From JBCCEJ01 sp039030335 (lineage in GTDB: Bacteria > Pseudomonadota > Gammaproteobacteria > HK1), in the NCBI GenBank assembly GCA_039030335.1, contig JBCCEJ010000037.1, forward strand, positions 1 to 53,868: a DNA stretch of 53,868 nt, in the 5' to 3' direction. The translations under genes were made by a program, and so were the position numbers. Every line of letters begins with the position of its first letter. Positions within the stretch are counted from its first letter, which is position 1. This document shows, piece by piece, positions 24,663 through 34,400 of this stretch. The notes beneath the pieces were generated by a model. It was not told the DNA's origin. It made no database searches and worked only from the letters and a program-made list of their open reading frames with translations.

Positions 24663-24875
24663 GTCGTCGCTCCAGACGGTTTGATGACCGGCGCGGCCCG
24701 GTCCCGTGCCGACAGTATCTTCCGCGCGGCTGGCGCTGACCAGTACGGTCTCCCAGCCGTTGATGGAGCGCTTGGCCCGACGCGCTGGACCGGGCCGGGA
24801 CTTAGCGGTACATCAAAATGTAACGGGTCGGTTAGGCTAGCGCTGCGTTCGAGGGATGGATCAAGGGGGTTGAGT

Positions 24876-25721
24876 ATGCAAACACGCCAATTGTCCTCTC
24901 ATCTTGGGGTCGAAGTGAGCGGCGTCGACGTACGCCAACTGGACGACACGACTACGGCCGAGCTCTACGGCATATTTGTGCGCGCAGGCGTGCTGTGTAT
25001 CCGCGAGCAACGCCTGACCCCTGAAGAGTTCCTGGGTTTCGCCCGTCGGCTGGGTACGCCCATCGTACAGATCTACAGCCAGTTCAACCTGCCGGATTTC
25101 CCTGAGATCGGTTTGTTGACGAGCGAGGACAGCGACAGCTCAGGTAGCGGCAAGCGCAAGATTCGCGGCACGTCATGGCACACCGATGCGTCTTACTATG
25201 AGCGGCCACCGAAGGTCACGATACTGAACGCTCAGCAGGTGCCGGCGGTCGGTGGTGATACCCAGTTCGCCTCCACGAGTGCCGCGTTCGCGGCGCTCGA
25301 CGGGGTGGACCAGACCAGGCTTAAAGATCTGAAAGCTGTGCACAACTACCAGAGCAGTCGATCGCCGCGGCAACTGATCGCACGCTCGGACGCGCAGGTT
25401 GAGCGGTTTCCAGAGGGCACGTTGCACCCGCTCGTCAGGCGCAACCCCGACTCGGGATCGGCGGCGCTCTATCTGAATCCCATCCGGATCGAGAATGTCG
25501 ACGGTCTGCCACGAGCTGAAAGCGACGCACTGCTCGACAGACTGTTGGCGCACTGTCTCGCACCCGCGTTCACGTACCGACATCACTGGTCCGCCGGCGA
25601 TCTGCTGCTCTGGGATAATCGCAGCATCTTGCATCAGGCCAACGATGACTACGACTGGCGACTCGAGAAACGGCGCCTGATGCGGATCATGCTCGAAGGC
25701 GAGGTACCGCAACCAGCCTAG
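24876..25721 (+). CDS. TauD/TfdA-family 2-oxoglutarate-dependent dioxygenase
   Basis: A 281-aa non-haem iron oxygenase. Iron ligands are His102 and Asp104 in WHTDASYYERPP and His253 in SILHQAND, with the 2-oxoglutarate Arg in the RRLMRIMLEG segment. The true start is ATG 24876, after AAGGGGG; the frame is open further upstream to 24600 but that part overlaps the AidB-like promoter region. Relatives hydroxylate taurine, chlorophenoxyacetate or carnitine precursors; the substrate cannot be read from sequence. Confidence 0.9.
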   Translation: MQTRQLSSHLGVEVSGVDVRQLDDTTTAELYGIFVRAGVLCIREQRLTPEEFLGFARRLGTPIVQIYSQFNLPDFPEIGLLTSEDSDSSGSGKRKIRGTSWHTDASYYERPPKVTILNAQQVPAVGGDTQFASTSAAFAALDGVDQTRLKDLKAVHNYQSSRSPRQLIARSDAQVERFPEGTLHPLVRRNPDSGSAALYLNPIRIENVDGLPRAESDALLDRLLAHCLAPAFTYRHHWSAGDLLLWDNRSILHQANDDYDWRLEKRRLMRIMLEGEVPQPA

Positions 25722-25724
25722 ACC

Positions 25725-26108
25725 TTAGTCGAGCACTGCCTCCGCTTCGATCTCGACCTTCATCGCCGGCGCGACCAAAGCTGACACTTCCACCAGCGTG
25801 GAGGCAGGACGGTGGCGGCCAAAATACCGTTCGCGGACCGGATTGATGAGCGGCCGGTCGTTGATGTCGGTCAGAAAAATCTGCACTTTCACGATGTTGT
25901 GCGGCGCGCCGCCCTGTGAGCGCAGCACGCGGTCTACGGTGCCGAGCGCCAGCTCGAACTGCTGGACGACATCAGCGGGGATCGATCCATCAGCCGCGAC
26001 ACCCACCATGCCAGAGATCCAGAGGCGATCGCCTGCCCGGGTGCCGTGCGCGTAGTGGCTGACGGGCGCCATCTCACCATCCAGCATGATCGATTCGACT
26101 TTCGCCAT
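25725..26108 (-). CDS. RidA-family protein
   Basis: A 127-aa Rid/YjgF-family protein. Family features include ISGMVG, FLTDINDRPLINPVRERYF and RPASTLVEVSALV, which holds the active-site Arg of the deaminating RidA branch. It would hydrolyse reactive enamine/imine intermediates. ATG start with GGAGAG upstream; its stop is only 4 bases past the convergent dioxygenase stop. It lies 57 bases after the Gfo/Idh/MocA gene on the same strand. Confidence 0.9.
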   Translation of the reverse strand: MAKVESIMLDGEMAPVSHYAHGTRAGDRLWISGMVGVAADGSIPADVVQQFELALGTVDRVLRSQGGAPHNIVKVQIFLTDINDRPLINPVRERYFGRHRPASTLVEVSALVAPAMKVEIEAEAVLD

Positions 26109-26165
26109 CTTGACTCTCCGAAGTTGATGCGCATCCGATGTGGCTCGCGTGAACCGGAGCCGCGC

Positions 26166-27134
26166 TCAGTCGCGGTAGCGCACGGGCTCTGTGACGCCAG
26201 TGTCGATCGAACGCCTTGCAGCTTCCAGTATGCAGGCCGCGTCGAGCGCGTCGTCGATCGTCGACAAAGGTAATTCGCCGTGAGTTAGAACGCGTTCGGA
26301 GACGTAGTCATGAAAGAAGAAGAAGCTGTCTGCGTAGGCTGCGTCGTCCCAGCCCGGGAGGAATTCGTCCGCGTGTTTGATGACATCCCACTGCAACGTA
26401 CCGCCGCTGTTGGTCGTCATCAGCTTGACCATCCACGTCCACGGGTGCGCGCTACGGTCATCGCCCGCAAATGAGCCCCAGAGCGTGGCGATAACGCCAT
26501 TGGCGTAGCGGGCGACGATATGGATCTGGTCATGCGCTTCGGGGTTGCTGAAATGCACATTCGATGCGGTGGTATACACGCTGTCGGGGCGTCCGGCGAA
26601 GAACAGCAGTGAGTACGCGTGGTGAACCATCACTTCGCGCATGGTCGTATCCGGCTCGCCGAACTCGCGCGGGTGTTGTTGGTTGTAAAGCGCCCAGATG
26701 CTTTGCAGACGTCCCGCACGGGGCTGCGAGAGCTGATGGCGCAGCCGCCGGGCGCCCTCTGCGTACACGTAGTTGTGCACCGGAATGATGGCGACGCCGC
26801 GCTGAAGCGCCCGCTCGCGCAACGCGGCCACGCCGTCGGGATCCATCGCGAGAGGTTTCTCGACCAGCACGTGGCGTCCGGCATCGATGGCCGCCGTGGC
26901 ATATTCGGCGTGACTGAACGAATCGGTCAGAATACAGACCGCGTCGAGACTATCGTCGGACAACAAGTCCTCCAGCGACCCTGCCGCCGTGGTACCGAAT
27001 TCGTCCGCAAACGCCCGGGCTTTCGCGCCCGTGCGCGACCATACAGCGCCCATCTCGGCATGGCGAGACTGGATAACGCCGTCCGCATGCAACCGGGCCA
27101 CGTTGCCCGTGCCGATAAATCCGATCCTGACCAA
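26166..27134 (-). CDS. Gfo/Idh/MocA-family oxidoreductase
   Basis: A 322-aa NAD(P)-dependent dehydrogenase. The N-terminal Rossmann motif is GFIGTGNVA, and HVLVEKPLAM carries the family's EKP catalytic Lys. The C-terminal domain has VMVHHAYSLLFF and a Phe-rich stretch SFFFFHDY. The likely start is TTG 27134, with CGGAG 7 bases upstream. Members oxidise sugars, inositols or related polyols. It is probably co-transcribed with the RidA gene. Confidence 0.88.
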   Translation of the reverse strand: MVRIGFIGTGNVARLHADGVIQSRHAEMGAVWSRTGAKARAFADEFGTTAAGSLEDLLSDDSLDAVCILTDSFSHAEYATAAIDAGRHVLVEKPLAMDPDGVAALRERALQRGVAIIPVHNYVYAEGARRLRHQLSQPRAGRLQSIWALYNQQHPREFGEPDTTMREVMVHHAYSLLFFAGRPDSVYTTASNVHFSNPEAHDQIHIVARYANGVIATLWGSFAGDDRSAHPWTWMVKLMTTNSGGTLQWDVIKHADEFLPGWDDAAYADSFFFFHDYVSERVLTHGELPLSTIDDALDAACILEAARRSIDTGVTEPVRYRD

Positions 27135-27500
27135 GGCTTACTCCGACGGGTGTTGTCGTGACGGCATCAGCGGGCGCTGCCGGGGTCATGCCTCAGCCGA
27201 TCCGGCGCGTCGCGGGACGGTGCGACTTTACCGCAAGCGTTGGTGCATGCCGTAGGTCGCGGGCCGACGGCCGGTGTCGAAATGACCGGCGCGTAAAGCG
27301 ACCTGGTCGCGGGCAGGCGAGCTGCATGGGGGTGTGTCTGGCCCCGCCGGGCTACCCGGTACCAGTAGCTGAGTGGAGAGCCGGTGGGCAGGTCAGCGAC
27401 CGTCGCGTTGCTTATGACAGAATCGCGGACCTGATTCTGCGCAGCCCCGACCTGTCCGTGTTGTGGCGCGAGACGTCCGGACCGATTTGAGAGGGTACTT
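27135..27500. other. Divergent intergenic region
   Basis: About 365 bases between the Gfo/Idh/MocA gene (-) and an MFS gene (+). No coding frame with motifs or a good ribosome site was found, and no clear promoter or operator could be identified. Confidence 0.5.
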
Positions 27501-28820
27501 GTGGCGCACGACAGACCGGAACTCGCAGGCGCGCTCAGCGCCACCTTCGCCATGCAGGTGATGGTGTCCGCAGCGATGTTCGGTGTTCCGGTACTGGCGC
27601 CGATCCTGGGGCCGGCGCTCGACGTGCCGACCAAGTGGATTGGAGGGTTCACTGCGCTCGCCTACCTTTGCGGTGCCGCCTCGGGTCTGGGCACTGGCGT
27701 GTTGATCCGAGCGCAGGGTGCCGTCCGACTGCTGCAGATAACGATGCTGTTCAACGCCCTCGGCCTTTTCGTACTGAGTTCGGGCTGGCTGGTCGGCGGC
27801 GCCCTGTCGGCAGTGTTACTGGGGCTCGCGTATGGACCGATGAACCCGGCCACGACCGACGTGTTGACTCGCGTCAGCAGCCGCCGTCGCCGCGCATTGG
27901 TAATGTCACTCAAACAAACCGGCATGCCGATCGGTGCGGCGATCGCGGGCCTTGCGCTGCCTTGGTTCGCGGCCGAATGGAGCTGGCAGTCCGGACTGTG
28001 GGTATTCGCAGTGATGTCCCTGATAACCGCCGCCGCGTCTCAGCCAGTACGCCAGCGGCTGGACGTGTTGCGCTTTGCGCCGCGCAGTGAGACGGCGCCT
28101 TCTGCGGCTACGCCGAGCGGGCAGTACCAGGCGTGCGCCAGTGAGCGCGACCACGTGCAGGAAGCCCCTGCTGAAGCCGGGCAGACGTTCAGGTCCGCGC
28201 TCGCCGTGCCACTAACGTTGGTTTGGCAAAGCCCCGCGCTGCGGCGACTGGCCTGGATTGGATTCGTGTACGCCGGCGCCCAGGTTGCTCTTGCGAGTTT
28301 TCTCGTTCTCTTTTTTGTCGAGGATGCCGCGCTCAGTCTGACCAGCGCGGGACTCATGTATACGGTGATGCAGCTATCCGCCGTGGCCGGGCGGATCGGC
28401 TGGGGTGCGACGGCGGGACATCGTTTATCGGGGCGCGCAGCGCTCGTCACGGTAGGGCTTCTGAGCAGCATCTCCACGGTCGTACTCTGCCACTTGCCAG
28501 GATTACTCTCGTGGGGCCCTGGCGCTGGTGAGGTGACCACCGCGACCGCCGGACTGGCGGCGCTTGCGATCGCCTGTGCACTACTCGGTGCGACGAGTCA
28601 TGGCTGGAATGGCGTACACCTCGCGGAGGTTTCCAAATCTGCGCCGTCGGGCTACGTCGGAGAAGCGGCCGGGGGTATCCAGGTTGCCTGTATGCTGGGG
28701 GTCGCGCTGGCGCCTGCCCTGTTCGGCGCGGTGGCCGCGTTGGGCGGTTACATCACGGCATTCTGGTTGGTTGCACTGGCTCAGGGCGGTGTCGCATTGC
28801 TCGCCATTCGGGGGCGCTAG
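27501..28820 (+). CDS. MFS transporter
   Basis: A 439-aa membrane protein with 12 predicted helices. The cytoplasmic loop between helices 2 and 3 is degenerate; RVSSRRRRALVMSLKQTGMPIGAA resembles the CynX/NarK-like and related small-anion transporters. A longer charged central loop (about residues 190-235) separates the halves. GTG start at 27501. Substrate unknown. Confidence 0.88.
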   Translation: MAHDRPELAGALSATFAMQVMVSAAMFGVPVLAPILGPALDVPTKWIGGFTALAYLCGAASGLGTGVLIRAQGAVRLLQITMLFNALGLFVLSSGWLVGGALSAVLLGLAYGPMNPATTDVLTRVSSRRRRALVMSLKQTGMPIGAAIAGLALPWFAAEWSWQSGLWVFAVMSLITAAASQPVRQRLDVLRFAPRSETAPSAATPSGQYQACASERDHVQEAPAEAGQTFRSALAVPLTLVWQSPALRRLAWIGFVYAGAQVALASFLVLFFVEDAALSLTSAGLMYTVMQLSAVAGRIGWGATAGHRLSGRAALVTVGLLSSISTVVLCHLPGLLSWGPGAGEVTTATAGLAALAIACALLGATSHGWNGVHLAEVSKSAPSGYVGEAAGGIQVACMLGVALAPALFGAVAALGGYITAFWLVALAQGGVALLAIRGR

Positions 28821-28963
28821 GGCGTTGCTGAGGCAATGCGCAGATAATCGCCCGATGTCTCCCGTCGGGTGCGCAAATATGCCTCACCTGGCGCGCTGAA
28901 ACAGTACTTGAGGTAGTTGCTCGGCCTTTACGCGAGGAGCAATTCAGGAACGCCGACACACGC

Positions 28964-30094
28964 GTGCACATCTACACGATACTCGTCATCCAGCTGTTCA
29001 ATCACACCTGCTTTCGTGGCAGCAAAATCCTGTTGACGCTATTTGCGCTGGAACTCGGTGCATCGACGGTAACCGCTGGCGTACTGTTTGCGACCTACTC
29101 GATCCTGCCGACGCTGTTGTCGGTATTCGCGGGGCGTTCGGCAGACCGGATCGGCTTCAAACTGCCGATGCTGCTTGGTTCGGGGGGCCTTGCGCTCGGA
29201 ATGCTGATTCCGTGGTGGGTGCCGACTCTGCCCGCGCTGTTCATTTCCGCGACCGTCTGCGGCGGCTCCTATATCTTCTACACCGTGTCGGTGCAAAACC
29301 TGGTGGGTACGCTGGAAGAAGGCGAGGGGCGGACTCGCAACTACAGTCTCTACGCGTTGTGCGTTGGCGTGACGGCGCTGCTCGGTCCGGTTGCCGCCGG
29401 GTTCAGTCTGGAATTCCTGGGCGGGCCGCAAACCTACCTGCTCATGGCCGCGCTTCCTCTGATCCCCATCGCGATGCTGTTGATGCGCCCCGCGCTGCGG
29501 GCGCGCCGCGGGGCGGTCGGAGCCGGGCGTCACAGCACCCTCGACCTGCTGCGTAACCGGCCACTACGACGGATGTTGATGTCCGCGGGTATCATTGAAA
29601 CCGGCAATGAACTCGGTAATTTCCTGCTCCCAATTTACGGCGATTCGGTTGGTCTTTCGCCATCGTCCATCGGTCTGGTGATGGGTGCGCTTGCGGCCGC
29701 CATGTTCGTCGTCCGGGCGGCCTTGCCGATGCTCGCACGTCGCGCGGGTGAGGCGACGGTTCTCGTCGGGTCCCTGATGGTTGCCGCCGGTGCCTGCCTG
29801 CTCTTTCCGTTCGTTACGACCACCGGTCCGCTCCTGGCGGTCGCCTTTCTTTTCGGACTGGGGCTCGGCTGCGGCGCTCCGCTGTCGATGTCACTGGTAT
29901 TTTCCAGGAGCCCCGAAGGCCGCTCCGGTGAGGCGATGGGACTCCGTCAGACGGTCAATAAAGGCACCGAAGTGGTCGTGCCAATGGTATTCGGTACGGT
30001 CAGCGCGGCCGCGGGTATGCTGGCGGTGTTCTGGATGGTGGCGGCGTTGCTGGCCCTTGGCGCTTGGTTCATCAGGGCCGACCTCCGCGCCTGA
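28964..30094 (+). CDS. MFS transporter
   Basis: A 376-aa membrane protein of the major facilitator superfamily. FAGRSADRIGFKLPMLLGSG is the canonical loop 2-3 motif, and a second-half GSLMVAAGACLLFPF region is also typical. GTG start at 28964, 143 bases after the previous MFS gene; the two may share a transcript. It is on the short side for the family. Substrate unknown. Confidence 0.87.
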   Translation: MHIYTILVIQLFNHTCFRGSKILLTLFALELGASTVTAGVLFATYSILPTLLSVFAGRSADRIGFKLPMLLGSGGLALGMLIPWWVPTLPALFISATVCGGSYIFYTVSVQNLVGTLEEGEGRTRNYSLYALCVGVTALLGPVAAGFSLEFLGGPQTYLLMAALPLIPIAMLLMRPALRARRGAVGAGRHSTLDLLRNRPLRRMLMSAGIIETGNELGNFLLPIYGDSVGLSPSSIGLVMGALAAAMFVVRAALPMLARRAGEATVLVGSLMVAAGACLLFPFVTTTGPLLAVAFLFGLGLGCGAPLSMSLVFSRSPEGRSGEAMGLRQTVNKGTEVVVPMVFGTVSAAAGMLAVFWMVAALLALGAWFIRADLRA

Positions 30095-30113
30095 ACTGTT
30101 GGCAGGCTCGAGG

Positions 30114-32507
30114 TCAGGCAGCAGACGGCAGCGGCCCTGGCGGGTCGACGTTCGCATTTTCTAAGCCCACATTCGCTCCGGGCGTACGGCTCAGCAGGTG
30201 CGTGCTCAGTGTTTTGATGAGCGTGCTCTTGATGACCGGCTTCGTCAGATAGTCGTCCATGCCGGCGGCGATGCACCGCTCCCGATTGCCGGGCATGGCG
30301 TCGGCGGTGAGCGCGACGATCACCGGTTGGGGCAGACCGGATTCACGCCGTGCGGCGCGGATTCGCGCGGTCGTTTCGTAGCCGTCCATCTCCGGCATGT
30401 GGCAATCCATCAGGATCGCGTCGTAGCCTTTGGAAGCGGCGCGCTCGACGGCCTCCCGGCCGGAGCTGGCTTCGCTCACCTCGCACGGTTCCCGCGCCAG
30501 CATCGCGGCCACCACCCGTCGATTCGTATCGTTATCGTCTACGAGCAGGACCCGGACGTCCTGAAGGATCTCAGTACCTGCGCCAGTGCTGACGAGCCGC
30601 CTGGGGAAATGCTCGGCGGCCTTGATGACCGCCGTTATGCTGAAGGTCGAACCGCGGCCCGGCTCGCTGCGCAGCCCGACGGCGCCACCCATCAGGTGTG
30701 CGGCATTGATGGCGATCGTGAGTCCGAGTCCGATGCCGCTGCGCATGGAGGTATGCAGGCCGTCGGCGTGATTGAAGTGCGCCAGCAAAGTAGCCTGTTG
30801 CTCCGGCCGAATGCCGGGGCCATTGTCGCGAACAGCCAGGGTCAACTCGAATGTGCCCTCCGCTTCAAGCGGCCGCAAATGCGTGTTGATATGCACCTTC
30901 GTGCCGCCCGAGAACTTAACCGCATTGTCGATGAGCGGTTTCAGCGCGAGGCGTAGCTGCGTCGGGTCGCCGAGCATTTCGCCGGGCATTGCAGGTATGG
31001 CGGTCACCTCGAACTCGACCTCGCGGGCCAACGCGGTCGACGCCTGTGTTGCCACCACGTCGTCGATTACGGCCGCGATGTCGATCGGTCGTTCTGCGCC
31101 GCACGATTCACCGGCGTGTAAACGCGAGAAATCCAGAATGGTGTCGATGAGCCGCAGCAAATCGCGACCGCAGTCGCCGACGACGCGAATCGCTTCGGCC
31201 TGTTCGCCGGGCAGGACAGCGTCTTCGAGGATCTCCGCCATACCGTTGACGCCGTGCAGGGGCGTGCGGAGCTCGCGGCTCATCGTGGCGAGAAACTGGT
31301 CTTTCACGCGACTGCGTACCTCGGCACGCTCGGCCAGAGCGACCGCCTGATCGCGTTCGGTACAAAGTGCCGCGTTGGCATCGGCGAGATCCGCGGTTCT
31401 CGCATCGACGAGGCATTCGATCTCGTGGTGGCTGGATCGACAGCGTCTCGCCATCTCATCGACCGCCGCGGCGAGCAGCTCCAGTTCATCCGTACCGCAC
31501 CGGGCGACGGGAGCACCGGGCTGCGCGCCAGTCAGCTCGCGCGTGGCCGCACAGACTTGCCTCAGCCGGTTCAGCAAAACAATCCGAAGCACAAGGTAGG
31601 CCATCGCCATTGCGCAGAGCACGAGCGCCACGCCGGTGAACAGCAGCCAACGCGTGGTCGCGCGACGAGGGGCGGCGACGGCGTCCCGGTCATAGCGAAG
31701 CACCAGTGCCAGCGCCCCGCGGTACTGGCCAACGTCAGCGACGTCGACCCACGCTGAGGCATCCGGCCCGTCTTGTTGCGAAGGAGCGGGGAAACGGCCT
31801 GGCGCGCTGGTGAGCAGCACGGCTTGCAGCGGGTAACCCAGACGTCCGAGTCCTGCTTGAACGGCTGCACCCAGACGCGGCGCAAGGCGCGCCCAGTCGA
31901 GTGCCAGTACGACCCAACCGCGCAGATGTCCCTGAGCCATGACCGGTGCGTAGTGCCAGACGGAGTCGGCGTGCACCGTGCCGATGGCGCGGAGGATCGG
32001 GTCTTCGATCGGATCTGAGTATGCATCGACGGATCGGTCGCGCGAGGCGTCAGGTACTGGGAAGACGACGTTGTCGAGCAGCTCGGGCGAGGCGCTATAG
32101 CGGGCTAACGCGTGTTGCGCTGCGAGGGCCGGGGCGAGTTCGAGTGCCACGATTCGCCCGCGCGGGTCCAGGACTGCCGCGTAGCTTGCGAATGGGTCGA
32201 GTGCGGTCGAACGTAGCAGTGCGCGTCCCGCTGCCGTGGGATTGCGGGCTGCCAGCGCCGCGTGGATGTCCGGCGATGCCGCCAACCCGGATGTCACGAC
32301 GGCGCGTAGCCGGGCCTCACGCTCAAGCTCCAGCTTCGCGAGGCTGGTGCCAGCCCTCATCAGCGCACTGGTCGGTTCATCGAGGACCTTATCGAATTGC
32401 CACTGAATCAATAAACCGGCACTACCGAACAGCACGGTGAACGACACGCCTATCAGCAGTAAAAAACGCGCGCCCAGATTTCGCGGCCGCGGTCGTACAA
32501 CCGACAT
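30114..32507 (-). CDS. Hybrid sensor histidine kinase with Arg at the phospho-His position
   Basis: A 797-aa membrane sensor. Helices at about 12-34 and 285-314 frame a periplasmic domain of about 250 residues; a HAMP-like segment and coiled coil follow. The HisKA motif reads TMSRELRTPLHG, so residue 411, which should be the phosphorylated His, is Arg (CGC, one base from CAC). N box (IDNAVKFS), G1 (DNGPGI) and G2 (GIGLGL) look intact. The C-terminal receiver is complete: acidic VDDND, Asp701 in LMDCHMPEMDG, Thr in ALTADA and Lys in LTKP. Orthodox autophosphorylation should fail. No response regulator gene is adjacent. It converges on the MFS gene. Confidence 0.93.
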   Translation of the reverse strand: MSVVRPRPRNLGARFLLLIGVSFTVLFGSAGLLIQWQFDKVLDEPTSALMRAGTSLAKLELEREARLRAVVTSGLAASPDIHAALAARNPTAAGRALLRSTALDPFASYAAVLDPRGRIVALELAPALAAQHALARYSASPELLDNVVFPVPDASRDRSVDAYSDPIEDPILRAIGTVHADSVWHYAPVMAQGHLRGWVVLALDWARLAPRLGAAVQAGLGRLGYPLQAVLLTSAPGRFPAPSQQDGPDASAWVDVADVGQYRGALALVLRYDRDAVAAPRRATTRWLLFTGVALVLCAMAMAYLVLRIVLLNRLRQVCAATRELTGAQPGAPVARCGTDELELLAAAVDEMARRCRSSHHEIECLVDARTADLADANAALCTERDQAVALAERAEVRSRVKDQFLATMSRELRTPLHGVNGMAEILEDAVLPGEQAEAIRVVGDCGRDLLRLIDTILDFSRLHAGESCGAERPIDIAAVIDDVVATQASTALAREVEFEVTAIPAMPGEMLGDPTQLRLALKPLIDNAVKFSGGTKVHINTHLRPLEAEGTFELTLAVRDNGPGIRPEQQATLLAHFNHADGLHTSMRSGIGLGLTIAINAAHLMGGAVGLRSEPGRGSTFSITAVIKAAEHFPRRLVSTGAGTEILQDVRVLLVDDNDTNRRVVAAMLAREPCEVSEASSGREAVERAASKGYDAILMDCHMPEMDGYETTARIRAARRESGLPQPVIVALTADAMPGNRERCIAAGMDDYLTKPVIKSTLIKTLSTHLLSRTPGANVGLENANVDPPGPLPSAA

Positions 32508-32721
32508 CTAGATAACCAAAAAACCCAAATACCAAAACCGTATCGGCAGATATCGGCCTCAGCTTAGGGTTTGTCAGGTCCGACGGTCGTACGTACCTCG
32601 CCGTTTCCCGCGACCCCCGGGAAAGGCCGCGATGGTCGCCCGGGTTCTCGGTTAGGATATCGACTCGGAAGAGGGCCACTGAACGCGGCCTTCCAGGCAG
32701 ATCCAGCGGAGATTGCCGGGT

Positions 32722-33492
32722 TTGAAGACATATCCCGAACTACAGGGCCGGGTGGCCGTGGTGACCGGTGCCAGCCGCGGCATTGGCGCGGCGGCGACTG
32801 AGGCACTCGCTGCGAGCGGCGTAGCCGTCGTGCTTGCGGCGCGCTCGATCGAGGCGATCGAGGCGTTGGCGGAATCCGTGCGCGATCAGGGTGGCCAGGC
32901 GATCGCGTGCCGCTGCGACGTAACGAGCTACGCCGATGTCACGGCCGCTGTCGAGCGGGCCCGCGACGAGTTCGGCCGACTCGACATCATGGTCAACAAT
33001 GCAGGTGCTATCGATCCCATCGCGCATCTCGCCGAATCCGACCCGGACGCGTGGGTGCGGGCGGCCGACATCAACTATAAAGGCGTCTACTTTGGAATAC
33101 GCGCAGTGCTGCCGGGCTTTGCAGCACAAGGGGCTGGCGTGGTCGTGAACGTCAGCTCAGGCGCGGCCGTCAGTGTGCTCGAGGGTTGGAGTCATTACTG
33201 TTCAGCCAAGGCTGCAGCGTTGGCCCTGACTCGCGCTGCGCATCTGGAGATGGCAGGCACTGGCGTGCGCATCGTCGGCTTGAGCCCCGGTACCGTACGC
33301 ACCGAGATGCAGGTACTCATCAAGGCTTCCGGGATCAACCCGGTCAGTCAGCTCGAGACGTCGGATCACATCCCGCCCGAGTGGGCTGGCCGGGCGATTG
33401 CCTGGCTGTGTACAGACGCGGCGCGCGGACACGACGGTGGCGACGTATCGTTGCGAGGAGATGATATTCGAGCTGCCGTAGGCCTTACCTGA
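32722..33492 (+). CDS. SDR-family NAD(P)-dependent oxidoreductase
   Basis: A 256-aa classical short-chain dehydrogenase. Motifs: TGASRGIG, NNAG, catalytic Ser in NVSSGAA, and the YCSAK catalytic Tyr/Lys. A TTG at 32722 with GGAG 10 bases upstream is a better start than TTG 32713. It lies divergent from the sensor kinase. Substrate not evident. Confidence 0.88.
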   Translation: MKTYPELQGRVAVVTGASRGIGAAATEALAASGVAVVLAARSIEAIEALAESVRDQGGQAIACRCDVTSYADVTAAVERARDEFGRLDIMVNNAGAIDPIAHLAESDPDAWVRAADINYKGVYFGIRAVLPGFAAQGAGVVVNVSSGAAVSVLEGWSHYCSAKAAALALTRAAHLEMAGTGVRIVGLSPGTVRTEMQVLIKASGINPVSQLETSDHIPPEWAGRAIAWLCTDAARGHDGGDVSLRGDDIRAAVGLT

Positions 33493-33524
33493 GCAGCGGG
33501 CGCGGTCGACACCCGAGGCCGCGC

Positions 33525-34298
33525 TCAACTGACGTGGAACCGCGTACCACAGATCTCGATGACCCCGTCATCCGCCACGAGACCGAGTTCCAAAGCCCGG
33601 TCGCGGGCAGCCTCGCCGTCCACGCCGCGCAGATGTAGTGCACTCAAACCCTCGCCGCGCTCATCGCGCAACGGCGTGAATCGCACTTCGGCATTTTCGA
33701 GTTCCATCGCGAAATAGTCGTCTGTGGCAACGATCGGCAACTCCGCGATGTCGCCCCATCTTTCGGCAAGGGACAAGGGGTCCGGGCTTTGCACCTCCGC
33801 CGCGAGAATGGCGTCGACGATGCCGGTTCGACGGCCGCTTTGCCAATCGGGACCAGCCGGATGCCAGTTGCCGTCAGGTGCGTCGTCGTCGAGTTGCTGG
33901 TCGATTTCGAAGAACGTCCCTCCGGTATCGCGTGGATGCAGCTGCATTCCCCGGTAGTCGTCGTGAACAAGATGATGTGCCACGCGCACACCCAGTGATT
34001 CAACCCGGGTATGGCGATGCGGATGACTGTCGCACTGCGTGATGATCATATAGCCGCCGTCCCCGCCGCGACGGTTCAGGTAGCGTTCGGCGGCCGTTCC
34101 AGCCTCAACTGGAGCGACGATCTCAAGTAGCTGATTTCCTATCGGCAGCAGGCGGTTTTCGAGTCCGAACCGTCCGACGTTGGGGTCGATGTAACAGACT
34201 TCCAGACCGAAGACTTGCCGCAACTGTTCGGTGGGCTTTTCGATCTCGGCCGCGACGAGGCAGATCTGACGCAAGCGAAGCCAGTGCTCTCCGGTCAT
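33525..34298 (-). CDS. VOC/glyoxalase-like domain protein
   Basis: A 257-aa protein with the arrangement of Glyoxalase_3-like VOC proteins: N-terminal LRQICLVAAE, GLENRLLPIGNQLLEIVAP, then GTFFEIDQQ and a second beta half. Paired domains often bind a metal, but ligands are not clear. ATG at 34298 has AGGAG 8 bases upstream. Its 3' end faces the SDR; a hairpin at 33500-33524 (GCGCGG/CCGCGC) lies between. Function unknown. Confidence 0.78.
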   Translation of the reverse strand: MTGEHWLRLRQICLVAAEIEKPTEQLRQVFGLEVCYIDPNVGRFGLENRLLPIGNQLLEIVAPVEAGTAAERYLNRRGGDGGYMIITQCDSHPHRHTRVESLGVRVAHHLVHDDYRGMQLHPRDTGGTFFEIDQQLDDDAPDGNWHPAGPDWQSGRRTGIVDAILAAEVQSPDPLSLAERWGDIAELPIVATDDYFAMELENAEVRFTPLRDERGEGLSALHLRGVDGEAARDRALELGLVADDGVIEICGTRFHVS

Positions 34299-34400
34299 GG
34301 TTGGGGCTCCTGAAAATGTGTGCCAGCTAATCGGAGGCGGCTCGAAGGCACCGCGCGCACCGAAGGTATTGCCCCCGGGACTCCGGCGACTCTGAGCCGA

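Noticed and set aside
24600..24875. N-terminal extension of the TauD-family dioxygenase
   Set aside because: The extension is basic, not family-like, and overlaps the start of the divergent AidB-like gene; ATG 24876 has the ribosome site.
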